Shown: positions 1 through 7,559 of the stretch, piece after piece
Position numbering within the stretch: the stretch's first letter is position 1
Layout: each line of letters opens with the position of its first letter
Assembly: GCF_016907695.1 (NCBI RefSeq)
Contig: NZ_JAFBCK010000001.1
Coordinates: 6,374,001-6,438,000 of the forward strand
Direction: 5' to 3'
Origin: Actinokineospora baliensis
GTDB taxonomy: Bacteria > Actinomycetota > Actinomycetes > Mycobacteriales > Pseudonocardiaceae
DNA: 64,000 nucleotides
Notes under the pieces: generated by a model
Seen by the model: only the letters and a program-made list of their open reading frames with translations
Told to the model about the DNA's origin: nothing
Databases searched by the model: none
Position numbers and translations under genes: made by a program

Positions 1-1817
1 CCTGGGGTGTCGTCGTGCACGTTGAGCTCCTCGATGGGCACGCCTTCGGCGCCCTCGTTGGCCAGTTCGGCCCTGCGGTGCCGGTCGGGGACCAGGCCCT
101 GCGGGCGGAACCGCATGATCAGCACCAGCGCCAGGCCGAAGAGCATGAGCCGCCAGTCGGAGAACTCGCGCAGCTTCTCCGGCAGCACCAGCAGCAGCGC
201 GGCACCGAGCACGGCGCCGGGGATGGACCCCATGCCGCCGAGGATGACCGCCGCGAGCAGCGTCACCGACTCGATGAACTGGAAGCTGTCGTAGGCCACG
301 GTGGAGGTCTTGTGCGCGAAGACCGCACCCGCCAGACCGGCCAGCATCGCGCCGATGAGGAAGGCGAGGATCTTGGCCTGCCCGGTCTTGATGCCCATGG
401 CCCGCGCGGCGTCCTCGTCCTCGCGGATGGCGATCCAGGCCCGGCCGATGCGCGCGTTCTTCAGGTTCGCGAACACGACCATGACCAGGGCGACGAGCAC
501 GATGATGAGCACGTAGTACAGGACGCCGGAGGGCAGTTCGATCGAGCCGATGGTCAGCGGCTTGTCGAAGGACGCGCCGAACCAGTTGATCGGCGGCACG
601 TTGGGGATCGCGTTGGCGCCACCGGTGACACCGCCGATGTTGTTCTGCGCGGCCTTCTTGAAGATCTCACCGAAGGCCAGGGTCACGATGGCCAGGTAGT
701 CACCGCGCACCCGCAGCGTCGGGGAACCGACGACGGCGCCGAAGATGCCCGCCACGACCGCGGCGATGAGCGCGGCGACCACGAAGGGCAACTCGATGCC
801 GATAGCGGAAGCCGCGGCACCCGAGAAGTTCGCCGCGACGAACGCGCCGATGCCCAGGAACGCCACGTACCCCAGGTCGAGCAGACCGGCGAGGCCGACG
901 ACGATGTTGAGGCCGATGGCGGTCGCGGCGTAGACGCCGATGTTGGCCGCCGTGGTCATCCAGTAGTCGGTGCCCGCCTCGGTGAACGGCAGCCCGAGGG
1001 CCACCACCAGCAGCACGACCACGCTGAACCACTTGTGGTTGTCCGACAGCGCCGAGATCCACCCGGTGAGGCCGACGGCGTGCAGGGCGCCGAACACACC
1101 GGCGAGGAACGCCAGCAGGGACAGGAAGACCGGGCCGGCGTACGGGTTGCCGACGCCGCCCTGGCCGCCGGAGTTGAGCATCATCGCGACCACGAGCAGC
1201 AGCACGACGAAGGCCACGACCAGCACGGCGTAGGCGACGAGCGTGGGGATCGCGCGCTTCCAGTGCGGGATCGGCTCCAGCACCCCGCCCGCCTTGGCGG
1301 CGAACACCAGCAGCACACCGGCGATCAGGGTGATGATGCCGCCGAAGGCGAAGGTCTCGCCGTCGGAGGTGATGGCGCCGAAGCCACCACCGTCGATGAT
1401 CGGGAAGAGCATGTTGACCAGCGCGATGCCGATCGTGCTCGCGCCGAGGGCGCGCAGGACCCGGCGCTTGGGCAGTGGCAGGAACACCACCACGACGGCC
1501 AGGACGCCGATGATCAGCGTGTGCAGGCGGAACCCGCTCAGCGCCCACGGGGAGTCGAAGAACTGCAGGGTCGCCTTGTCCGGGTACGGACCGTCGTTGA
1601 GGACGAAGGTCACCCAGGGCAGCAGCGCGCCGATGACGGCGACCACACCACCGGCGATGCCCAGCGGGCGGTCGAAGGTCGGGCGCTTGGCGAGGTAGGG
1701 GGTCGCCACCCGCCACAGCAGGCGCACCAGCAGGACGACGGCCGCGATGGCCGCGCCAATAAGCAGGATCTGGCCGAGCCAGATCCAGCCGTCCGGGTAC
1801 TCGATCCAGTCGTTCAC
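1..1817 (-). CDS. livM: Branched-chain amino acid ABC transporter permease LivM (3' end outside window)
   Basis: Inner-membrane permease of a LivHMGF-type importer for leucine, isoleucine and valine. The translation is almost wholly hydrophobic segments and carries the family's conserved stretch GDYLAIVTLAFGEIFK, a later ITGGAN-like segment (GVTGGANAIPN), and near the end MGSIPGAVLGA and FRPQGLVP. It starts with GTG at 1817, whose GTGA overlaps the TGA of livH, so the two are translationally coupled. The N-terminus is longer than in minimal LivM proteins, with several extra membrane segments before the conserved core. The C-terminus is cut by the window edge; livG and livF probably follow outside. 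Confidence 0.93.
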   Translation of the reverse strand, partial: MNDWIEYPDGWIWLGQILLIGAAIAAVVLLVRLLWRVATPYLAKRPTFDRPLGIAGGVVAVIGALLPWVTFVLNDGPYPDKATLQFFDSPWALSGFRLHTLIIGVLAVVVVFLPLPKRRVLRALGASTIGIALVNMLFPIIDGGGFGAITSDGETFAFGGIITLIAGVLLVFAAKAGGVLEPIPHWKRAIPTLVAYAVLVVAFVVLLLVVAMMLNSGGQGGVGNPYAGPVFLSLLAFLAGVFGALHAVGLTGWISALSDNHKWFSVVVLLVVALGLPFTEAGTDYWMTTAANIGVYAATAIGLNIVVGLAGLLDLGYVAFLGIGAFVAANFSGAAASAIGIELPFVVAALIAAVVAGIFGAVVGSPTLRVRGDYLAIVTLAFGEIFKKAAQNNIGGVTGGANAIPNVPPINWFGASFDKPLTIGSIELPSGVLYYVLIIVLVALVMVVFANLKNARIGRAWIAIREDEDAARAMGIKTGQAKILAFLIGAMLAGLAGAVFAHKTSTVAYDSFQFIESVTLLAAVILGGMGSIPGAVLGAALLLVLPEKLREFSDWRLMLFGLALVLIMRFRPQGLVPDRHRRAELANEGAEGVPIEELNVHDDTP

Positions 1818-2743
1818 GCGCGCACCCTTTCCGGCTCACCGAACAGGCCCTGCGGCCGGAAGACGAGCACCACGATCAGCAGGACGAAGATCCACACCAG
1901 GTCGTACTGCGTCCCGCCGGGGAGGTACTGCCCGGACAGGTTCTTGATCAGGCCGATCGCGAAGCCGCCGATGACAGCGCCCTTGATGCTGCCGACACCG
2001 CCGAGCACGGCCGCGGTGAAGGCGAAGATGCCGTAGAGGAAGCCGACCTCGGTGTCGACGTTGGTGATCTGGATGCCGTAGAGCACCCCGGCCAGGCCCG
2101 CCAGCGCGCCACCGATGGTGAAGGTGAGCACGATGGTCCGGTTGGGGTTGACCCCCATCAGCCTGGCGGTGTCCGGGTCCTGGGCGGTCGCGCGCATCGC
2201 GCGGCCCATCCGGGACCGGGTGATGTAGGTCTGCAGGACGATGGCGCCGACGATCGACACCACGATCATCAGGATCGCGGTCGAGCCGATGCTGACGGTG
2301 CCACCGAAGAAGTCGAACCGGAACTGCCGGTCGATGAAGACTCGGGGGAAGGGAACCGGGGCGGTCGCGCCGGGGTAGCAGAGGCGCACGACCTCCTTGA
2401 GGATGACCGAGACGCCGAGCGCGGTGATCAACGGCGCCAGGCGGGGTGCGTTGCGCAGGGGCCGGTAGGCGAAGCGCTCCATGGTCACCGCGAGCACGAC
2501 GGCGACCACAGCACCCCCGATGGCCATCAACGGCAGTGCCAGCCACCAGTCGCTGCGCCAGCTCGGCGGGAGGAAGTACCGGTAGGTGGCCAGCGAGGCG
2601 AAGCCGCCGACCATGAAGACCTCGCCGTGCGCGAAGTTGATCAACTGGATGATGCCGTACACCATCGTGTAGCCGAGTGCGATGAGCGCGATCAAGCCGC
2701 CCAGCACCAGGCCGTTAATGAGCTGCTGTAGCAGCGTGGCCAC
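1814..2743 (-). CDS. livH: Branched-chain amino acid ABC transporter permease LivH
   Basis: The partner permease of LivM, about 309 residues, the normal LivH length. Hallmarks are NGLVLGGLIALIALGYTMVYG at the N-terminus, NFAHGEVFMVGGF, and LGGVGSIKGAVIGG near the C-terminus; it ends FRPQGLFGEPERVRA. I place the start at GTG 2743 because GGAGG lies five to six bases upstream; the in-frame TTG at 2755 would leave no ribosome-binding site. A strong hairpin separates it from the upstream binding-protein gene, so expression is probably lower than that of the binding protein. Confidence 0.94.
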   Translation of the reverse strand: MATLLQQLINGLVLGGLIALIALGYTMVYGIIQLINFAHGEVFMVGGFASLATYRYFLPPSWRSDWWLALPLMAIGGAVVAVVLAVTMERFAYRPLRNAPRLAPLITALGVSVILKEVVRLCYPGATAPVPFPRVFIDRQFRFDFFGGTVSIGSTAILMIVVSIVGAIVLQTYITRSRMGRAMRATAQDPDTARLMGVNPNRTIVLTFTIGGALAGLAGVLYGIQITNVDTEVGFLYGIFAFTAAVLGGVGSIKGAVIGGFAIGLIKNLSGQYLPGGTQYDLVWIFVLLIVVLVFRPQGLFGEPERVRA

Positions 2744-2757
2744 GTCTACCTCCAAGA

Positions 2758-2793
2758 GCGGCGGGGGCGGGCAGTTGCGCCCGCCCCCGCCGC
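2758..2793 (-). terminator. Hairpin between livK and livH, probable attenuator
   Basis: A perfect 15-bp inverted repeat, GCGGCGGGGGCGGGC at 2758-2772 and its complement at 2779-2793, with a 6-base loop. There is no T run on the minus strand, so complete termination is uncertain. Its place between a binding-protein gene and its permease genes is the usual spot for a partial terminator or mRNA-stabilising stem that keeps binding protein in excess. Confidence 0.75.
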
Positions 2794-2818
2794 GTGCGGT
2801 TGGACAAGAAGTTCCGGC

Positions 2819-4048
2819 TCAGCCGCCGAAGGTGCCGGTCTCGTCGGCAACCCACTTGCCGCCGGAGACCTTGTAGACGGTCAGCAGCTTGTTGGTGCTG
2901 TCGCCGTACTCGTCGAACTTGACCTCGCCGGTCGCGCCCTCCGCGGAGTACGACTGGACGTTCTTGATGAGGTCGGCCCGCTTGGCGTCGCTCCAGTCAC
3001 CGCCGGAGACGGTCTTGGTCAGCGCGCCGATGATGGCGTTGGTGGCGTCGTAGGAGAAGGCGCCGTACGCGCTGAAGTCGTCCTTGTAGGCCTTGGCCTT
3101 GTAGGCCGAGACGAACGCCTTCGCGGTCTCGAGGGTGTCGGTGGGGGCGCCGACCGAGGTGGCCAGGTCACCCTCCTTGCCGCCGAGCTCGATGTACTTG
3201 CCGTCGTAGATGCCGTCGCCGCCCATCACCGGGATGTCCAGACCGGCGTCCTTGAGCTGCTTGGACAGCGGGCCCGCCTGCGGGTACTCGCCGCCGTAGT
3301 AGACCGCGTCCGGCTTCGAGCCGCTGATCGTGCCGATGACACCGCTGAAGTCGGTGTCCTTCTCGCCGACCTTGGCGGTGGCGACGATCTTGGCGCCGTC
3401 CTTCTCCGCCTGCTTCTTGAACTCCGCGGCCAGGCCCTCACCGTAGGTCTTGCCGTCGGTGATGATGGCGATGGACTTCTTGCCCGCCTTGCCGACCAGG
3501 TACTTGGCCGCGAACGGGCCCTGCAGGTCGTCGGTGGCGCAGACGCGGAAGTAGTTCTCGAACTGCCGCTTGGGGGCGGTGCCGTACTCGGCGCCCCTGG
3601 TCAGCGACGGGTTGGTGTTGGCTGGCGACACCTGAACGATGTTCTTGCCCTTGAGGATCGGCTGCACGCTCTGCGCGACCGACGAGTTCAGCGTGCCGAC
3701 CACGCCGACCACGTTGGCGTTGGAGGACAGGCGGGTGGCCGCCTGGGCGCCGACCTGCGCGGTCGCCTGGTCGTCCTCGGTCTGCACCGCGAGCTTGTAG
3801 CCCGGCACGGCGCACTTCTCGTTGGCCTGGTCGGCCGCGAGCTGTGCGGAGTTCCGGATGCCGAGGCCCAGCGCCGACAGACCACCGGACTGCGGCGCGA
3901 TGACGCCGATGACCAGGGTGCCCTTGCTCTGGTCGCAGCTCTGGTTGTTCCCCCCGCCCGAGCCCGACTCGGTCTTGTTCGTGCCACAGGCTGCGAGCAA
4001 CAACGCGCCAGCGACCAGCACCGCGGCCTTCACCGTCTGGTTTCGCAC
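2819..4048 (-). CDS. livK: Branched-chain amino acid ABC transporter substrate-binding lipoprotein
   Basis: Extracytoplasmic binding protein of the Liv transporter, about 409 residues. It opens MRNQTVKAAVLVAGALLLAAC: a lipoprotein signal peptide with lipobox LAAC, so it is anchored to the outer face of the membrane. The type 1 periplasmic-binding fold shows in GTLVIGVIAPQSGGLSALG near the start of the mature chain and later in VVGVVGTLNSSVAQSVQPIL and DAVYYGGEYPQAGPL. I chose GTG 4048 because GAAGGGA lies just upstream and the signal peptide begins there; the frame stays open further upstream but encodes no signal sequence. First gene of the liv unit, divergent from the gene at 4314. Confidence 0.93.
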   Translation of the reverse strand: MRNQTVKAAVLVAGALLLAACGTNKTESGSGGGNNQSCDQSKGTLVIGVIAPQSGGLSALGLGIRNSAQLAADQANEKCAVPGYKLAVQTEDDQATAQVGAQAATRLSSNANVVGVVGTLNSSVAQSVQPILKGKNIVQVSPANTNPSLTRGAEYGTAPKRQFENYFRVCATDDLQGPFAAKYLVGKAGKKSIAIITDGKTYGEGLAAEFKKQAEKDGAKIVATAKVGEKDTDFSGVIGTISGSKPDAVYYGGEYPQAGPLSKQLKDAGLDIPVMGGDGIYDGKYIELGGKEGDLATSVGAPTDTLETAKAFVSAYKAKAYKDDFSAYGAFSYDATNAIIGALTKTVSGGDWSDAKRADLIKNVQSYSAEGATGEVKFDEYGDSTNKLLTVYKVSGGKWVADETGTFGG

Positions 4049-4313
4049 GTGATGTCCCTTCTCCGCTTTCGTCCGGACAATGCGTGTAAGCATGCCGAAC
4101 CTCGCCCTCATACCTGTTGGAGGGTTGCGCCGGAAAGTAGTGACCGAATGCGACGTAGTCACGCACCTGGGCTCCTCGTGACCAGACTGCAACGAAAGTC
4201 CACCACCGTGTCCGCAGTCCGGACATCCGGGCATGAACACCGCGACCACGGCCCGGTCTCAACTTCACAACAACGTGTCACACACGGTGACCGACGGGCC
4301 TAGGGTTCGGGTC
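4049..4313. promoter_or_regulatory. Divergent intergenic region with a leaderless promoter for the plus-strand gene
   Basis: This 265-bp gap holds the promoters of the liv operon (minus) and the gene at 4314 (plus). TAGGGT at 4301-4306 fits the actinobacterial -10 pattern TANNNT and ends seven bases before GTG 4314, so that transcript is probably leaderless. I see no convincing -35 box and no strong inverted repeat. Confidence 0.5.
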
Positions 4314-6194
4314 GTGCGCACGCGAAACCGGGTTCTGGCCTGGGGTTCCGCCGTCGTGTTCATCGGTGCCGCGGTGCTCGTGCTGCGCGCCCCGCAACCG
4401 CCGCCAGAGCCGGGACCAGCGCCGATCGGGCCACCGGAACGGGTGAGCCGCTACGCCGCCGATGACGTGGTGCTCCCGGATCCCGGCGCGCCCCCGGACA
4501 CTCCGCGTGACGTCCAGGTGCGGCCGTCCCCCGGTCGACTGGTCGTGTCCTGGGCGGCGGCGGAACGGGCCACCGGCTACCGGGTGCACTGGAGCGGACC
4601 GGACCAACCGGACGGGATCCGGCTGGTGGCAACCCGTGACACGCAGCTGGACGGGCTGCGCGATGGCCGGGAATACCGGATCGAGGTACGCGCGGTCGAC
4701 GGGTTCGGGCGGCTTTCGGCGCCACAAGTGGCAATGGGGAATCCCGGACCGGGTGAAACGTCGTGGCGGAGCGGGTTGAGCGGGCTGCTCGACGATTTTC
4801 CCGACGATTCCAGCCTGCGCGCCGACACGGTCGGGTCACTGTGGCACCTGTCCGGTTACCGCGGGTGCGTGGACCTGGGCGCGCGGGCGGTCGGCGAGGT
4901 GGGGCTGCCGATCGACCTGGGGTGCGGCGCGGACGAGGCGGTGCTGCGGGCGCGGCGCCCCTTGGTGCTGGACGAGGTGGTGCTCGGCGAGTCCACAGCG
5001 GACGGTGTGCTGGGGCGGGTCGCGGTGGTGACCGACGCGGCGGGGCCGGGTGGGCGGCTCACGGTGGACCTGGTGCCTGGGCCCGCGGACCGGGTGGGCG
5101 CGCTGGACGGGGCGGGGGTGGTGCCGCCGGGCACGGTGCGGGCGGTGGTCGACGACTCCGGGGCTTACGTGGGTGAGCGCGGCGCTTTCGTGGCGGCGCC
5201 CGGTCCGCGTGGTGCCGGGGCGTTGCACCTGTTCGAGGTGCGGGTGACCGGTGCCGGGGTGGAACTGTCGCAGGACGGCAGGGTCGTCGCGTCGTCGCCG
5301 GTGGTGCCGTCGTGGCGGTCGGCGTGGGTGCTGATCGGGGTGCGTGGGCCCGAAGGGCGGCGTGCCCGCGTGCACCTCGCGTCGGCGGGGTTCACCGGAA
5401 CCGCCGCGCCGGTGCCGCAGGTGGTGGAGACACCGGTGAACTTGGCCACACGCCAGGTCTTGGACCCGTCGGTGTCGGCCCCATCCGCGGGCATCTTGCG
5501 CCGCCCGCTGGTGAACGCGTTGTCGGCGCGGATGGTCGTGACGATGGCGGTGTCCGCGGGGATGGATGTCAACCGTGTTCAAGTGCAGTTGGGTACAGCT
5601 CTATTGCCCGCGCCGCCCGTGGTACCAACTCCGCCTATAGAGCCCGGTTCCGTGCTGACCGTGGCTGCGGAGATACCGCAGTCGTTGTTGGGCGGTAACG
5701 CGTCTGACTCGTTGAGCCCGTTGGTGGTCCGCGCACCTGGGGCTGGACCGGGGGCCTTAGTGCAAGAGAGCTACTTGGAGCTGGTACCCGGTCCTGTCGC
5801 GACCGTGCGGACGACGACGCAACCCGCGCGGACCGACCGCCAACGCCCAACGGTCGACGCACTTCCCGCGGCCCGACTCACCTTCGGCGACTCCGCGGGA
5901 CGCCCACTCCCGTCCCCCGTGGTGCCCGCCCAAGGGCGGCTCGTGTTGACGGTGGCGCTCAGCGGGGCGGCGGCGCAGTGGGACACGGGCGGCCTCGAAG
6001 GCGTCGCCGGGTTCCAGGTGTGGGTGGACGGGCGGATGACGGCGAGCCTGCCCACCGGCGGGGCGCCGGGCGGGCAGTACGCGATCCCGGTCGGGCTGAC
6101 CGGGCGGGCCGTCGGCGAGCACACCGTGGAGGTGCGGGTGATCGGGATGAGCGGCACCCGGGGGTCCGTGCTCAGCCAGTTCACCGTGGCCTAG
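4314..6194 (+). CDS. Membrane-anchored fibronectin type III domain protein of unknown function
   Basis: About 626 residues. Residues 1-10 are basic, followed by one hydrophobic segment (LAWGSAVVFIGAAVLVL), then a proline-rich linker, so the rest is probably extracellular and anchored by the N-terminus. Residues of about 60-145 form a fibronectin type III domain (PDTPRDVQVRPSPGRLVVSW, later EYRIEVRAVDGFG). The remainder is beta-rich with no catalytic motif that I recognise; the middle part, which includes two cysteines (GCVDLG, DLGCGADE), looks like a jelly-roll or concanavalin-like region. The start is GTG 4314, fitting the leaderless promoter; the frame is open upstream without a better start. 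Its stop shares the bases CTAG with the stop of the convergent regulator gene. Confidence 0.7.
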   Translation: MRTRNRVLAWGSAVVFIGAAVLVLRAPQPPPEPGPAPIGPPERVSRYAADDVVLPDPGAPPDTPRDVQVRPSPGRLVVSWAAAERATGYRVHWSGPDQPDGIRLVATRDTQLDGLRDGREYRIEVRAVDGFGRLSAPQVAMGNPGPGETSWRSGLSGLLDDFPDDSSLRADTVGSLWHLSGYRGCVDLGARAVGEVGLPIDLGCGADEAVLRARRPLVLDEVVLGESTADGVLGRVAVVTDAAGPGGRLTVDLVPGPADRVGALDGAGVVPPGTVRAVVDDSGAYVGERGAFVAAPGPRGAGALHLFEVRVTGAGVELSQDGRVVASSPVVPSWRSAWVLIGVRGPEGRRARVHLASAGFTGTAAPVPQVVETPVNLATRQVLDPSVSAPSAGILRRPLVNALSARMVVTMAVSAGMDVNRVQVQLGTALLPAPPVVPTPPIEPGSVLTVAAEIPQSLLGGNASDSLSPLVVRAPGAGPGALVQESYLELVPGPVATVRTTTQPARTDRQRPTVDALPAARLTFGDSAGRPLPSPVVPAQGRLVLTVALSGAAAQWDTGGLEGVAGFQVWVDGRMTASLPTGGAPGGQYAIPVGLTGRAVGEHTVEVRVIGMSGTRGSVLSQFTVA

Positions 6195-6790
6195 TTGATC
6201 GTGTCCACCACGGCTTCGGCGACGGCCTTCATGGTGGTGCGCCGGTCCATCGCGGTCCGCTGGATCCACCGGAAGGCCTCGGGCTCCGACAAGCCCTGCG
6301 CGGACATCAGCAGCCCCTTGGCCCGCTCGATGACCTTGCGCGTCTCCAACCGCTCGGTCAGCCCCGCGACCTCGTTCTCCAACGCCTGCAACTCGGCGAA
6401 CCGGCTCACCGCCAGTTCGATCGCAGGCACCAGGTCGTGCTTGGCGAACGGCTTGACCAGGTAGGCCATCGCCCCCGCGTCACGCGCCCGCTCCACCAAC
6501 TCCCGCTGCGAGAACGCCGTCAACATGACAACCGGCGCGATCCGCTCCCCCGCGATCATGGTCGCCGCATCGATCCCGTCCATCCGCGGCATCTTGACGT
6601 CCAGGATGACCAGGTCCGGCCGCAACTCCCCGGCCAACCGGACAGCCTCCTCCCCGTCCCCGGCCTCCCCCGCGACCTCGTACCCTTCCTCCCGCAACAT
6701 CTCGACCAGGTCGAGCCGGATCAAGGCCTCGTCCTCGGCCACCAGCACCCTGCGCGGGGTCGACCGGGCCTCGGTAGCCACATCGGTCAC
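6191..6790 (-). CDS. pdtaR: ANTAR-domain response regulator (PdtaR-like)
   Basis: About 199 residues: an N-terminal receiver domain (RRVLVAEDEALIRLDLVEML, phospho-acceptor Asp in DLVILDVKMPRMDG, conserved Lys in YLVKPF) and a C-terminal ANTAR RNA-binding domain (LETRKVIERAKGLLM, then EAFRWIQRTAMDRRTTM). Response regulators of this type, such as mycobacterial PdtaR, bind two-hexaloop RNA motifs and antiterminate transcripts after phosphorylation by a cytosolic histidine kinase. Length and order match PdtaR closely. Start GTG 6790 has GGAGG six bases upstream. No kinase gene is adjacent. The symbol rests on family resemblance. Confidence 0.88.
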   Translation of the reverse strand: MTDVATEARSTPRRVLVAEDEALIRLDLVEMLREEGYEVAGEAGDGEEAVRLAGELRPDLVILDVKMPRMDGIDAATMIAGERIAPVVMLTAFSQRELVERARDAGAMAYLVKPFAKHDLVPAIELAVSRFAELQALENEVAGLTERLETRKVIERAKGLLMSAQGLSEPEAFRWIQRTAMDRRTTMKAVAEAVVDTIN

Positions 6791-6932
6791 CGGGGTCCTC
6801 CTCAGGTAGGCGCGAACCAGAACCCCCAGGGTACCGCCCGGTACCCCGCCCACCCGCCCCCACCACGCGTGATCGCCCCGACACCCCACCAACCCCCCAC
6901 CCCACCCCCATCCCGTAGAGTCACCCCGCAAC

Positions 6933-7006
6933 GCCCCCGTAGCCCAACCGGCAGAGGCAGCGGACTCAAAATCCGTCCAGTGTGCGTTCGAATCGCACCG
7001 GGGGCA
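6933..7006 (+). tRNA. tRNA-Leu (anticodon CAA)
   Basis: A 74-base cloverleaf. The acceptor stem is GCCCCCG (6933-6939) with CGGGGGC (6999-7005) and discriminator A7006. The D stem is GCC/GGC with a GG-containing loop; the anticodon stem GCGGA/TCCGT encloses the loop CTCAAAA, anticodon CAA at 6967-6969; the T stem GTGCG/CGCAC encloses TTCGAAT. No CCA is encoded. The anticodon reads UUG (leucine), but the variable region is only five bases, unlike the long arm of ordinary bacterial tRNA-Leu. Confidence 0.9.
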
Positions 7007-7559
7007 CTGGCTCTGGGTGGAGTGTGTTCGCGGAACGCGCGAACCTGGTCGCTCGTCATTTCCTCTGGGGTGCAACCCCAGACCCGCCCGGGAGGCTTCG
7101 CCCCGGACCCCATTCGGTGGCCGTGTGGATGCTGTACGAGCCTGGCCGGGGGCACTCAACTGTTCAACGGCATCCGGGGCCAGCCGTCCCAGCCTGAACT
7201 CGGTGGGACGCAGCGCACGTTCGCGACGGGTAGTCGCGGCTACGGCGCAGGCGCTAAAGCGCACGAGGTCTTCTGCCACTCGCGGGGGATCGATCCCCAA
7301 ACGTTCAACCTCATCCAGTCGCTGTGGTGCCGTGTTGTGCTCAACGAGGCAACCCCGCCCAACACCTGCAACGCCAAGGACGTCGCATAAGTGCGTAGTC
7401 GGTTGGTGTTGACACCGAAGTCGGCGATGCGGACAGGTGAAACAACCACTGGCATCGTGGTAGGCAGGCCCTGTAGCTGGAACGTCGATCTCACCAACCG
7501 ACGTGCTGGAGGCACGACCGCGCCTCCAGCACGTCGTCTCGAAGAGAGGAGCCACACCG
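7007..7559. other. 553-bp gap between tRNA-Leu and the STAND gene
   Basis: I find no supportable gene here. Open frames are short or are antisense readings through the tRNA. I looked for a second copy of the tRNA 3' end (an attachment-site repeat) downstream and found none. The only clear structure is the hairpin at 7499-7536. The promoter of the STAND gene must lie here or within the hairpin region. Confidence 0.55.
7499..7536. promoter_or_regulatory. 15-bp inverted repeat just upstream of the STAND gene
   Basis: CGACGTGCTGGAGGC at 7499-7513 and its exact complement at 7522-7536, with an 8-base loop. It ends about eight bases before the purine-rich ribosome-binding site (GAGAGGAG) of the gene at 7560. 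It could be an operator, a leader stem hiding the ribosome-binding site, or a terminator for read-through from the tRNA side. No T run follows. Confidence 0.6.

Noticed and set aside
15..2036. 673-residue plus-strand open frame across livM and livH
   Set aside because: High-GC antisense shadow rich in His, Asp, Gln and Arg; the minus-strand reading is a textbook permease pair.
6802..7155. Open frame antisense to the tRNA giving GAIRTHTGRILSPLPLPVG-like protein
   Set aside because: It is a translation of the tRNA gene and its flank, a common false gene in actinobacterial annotation.
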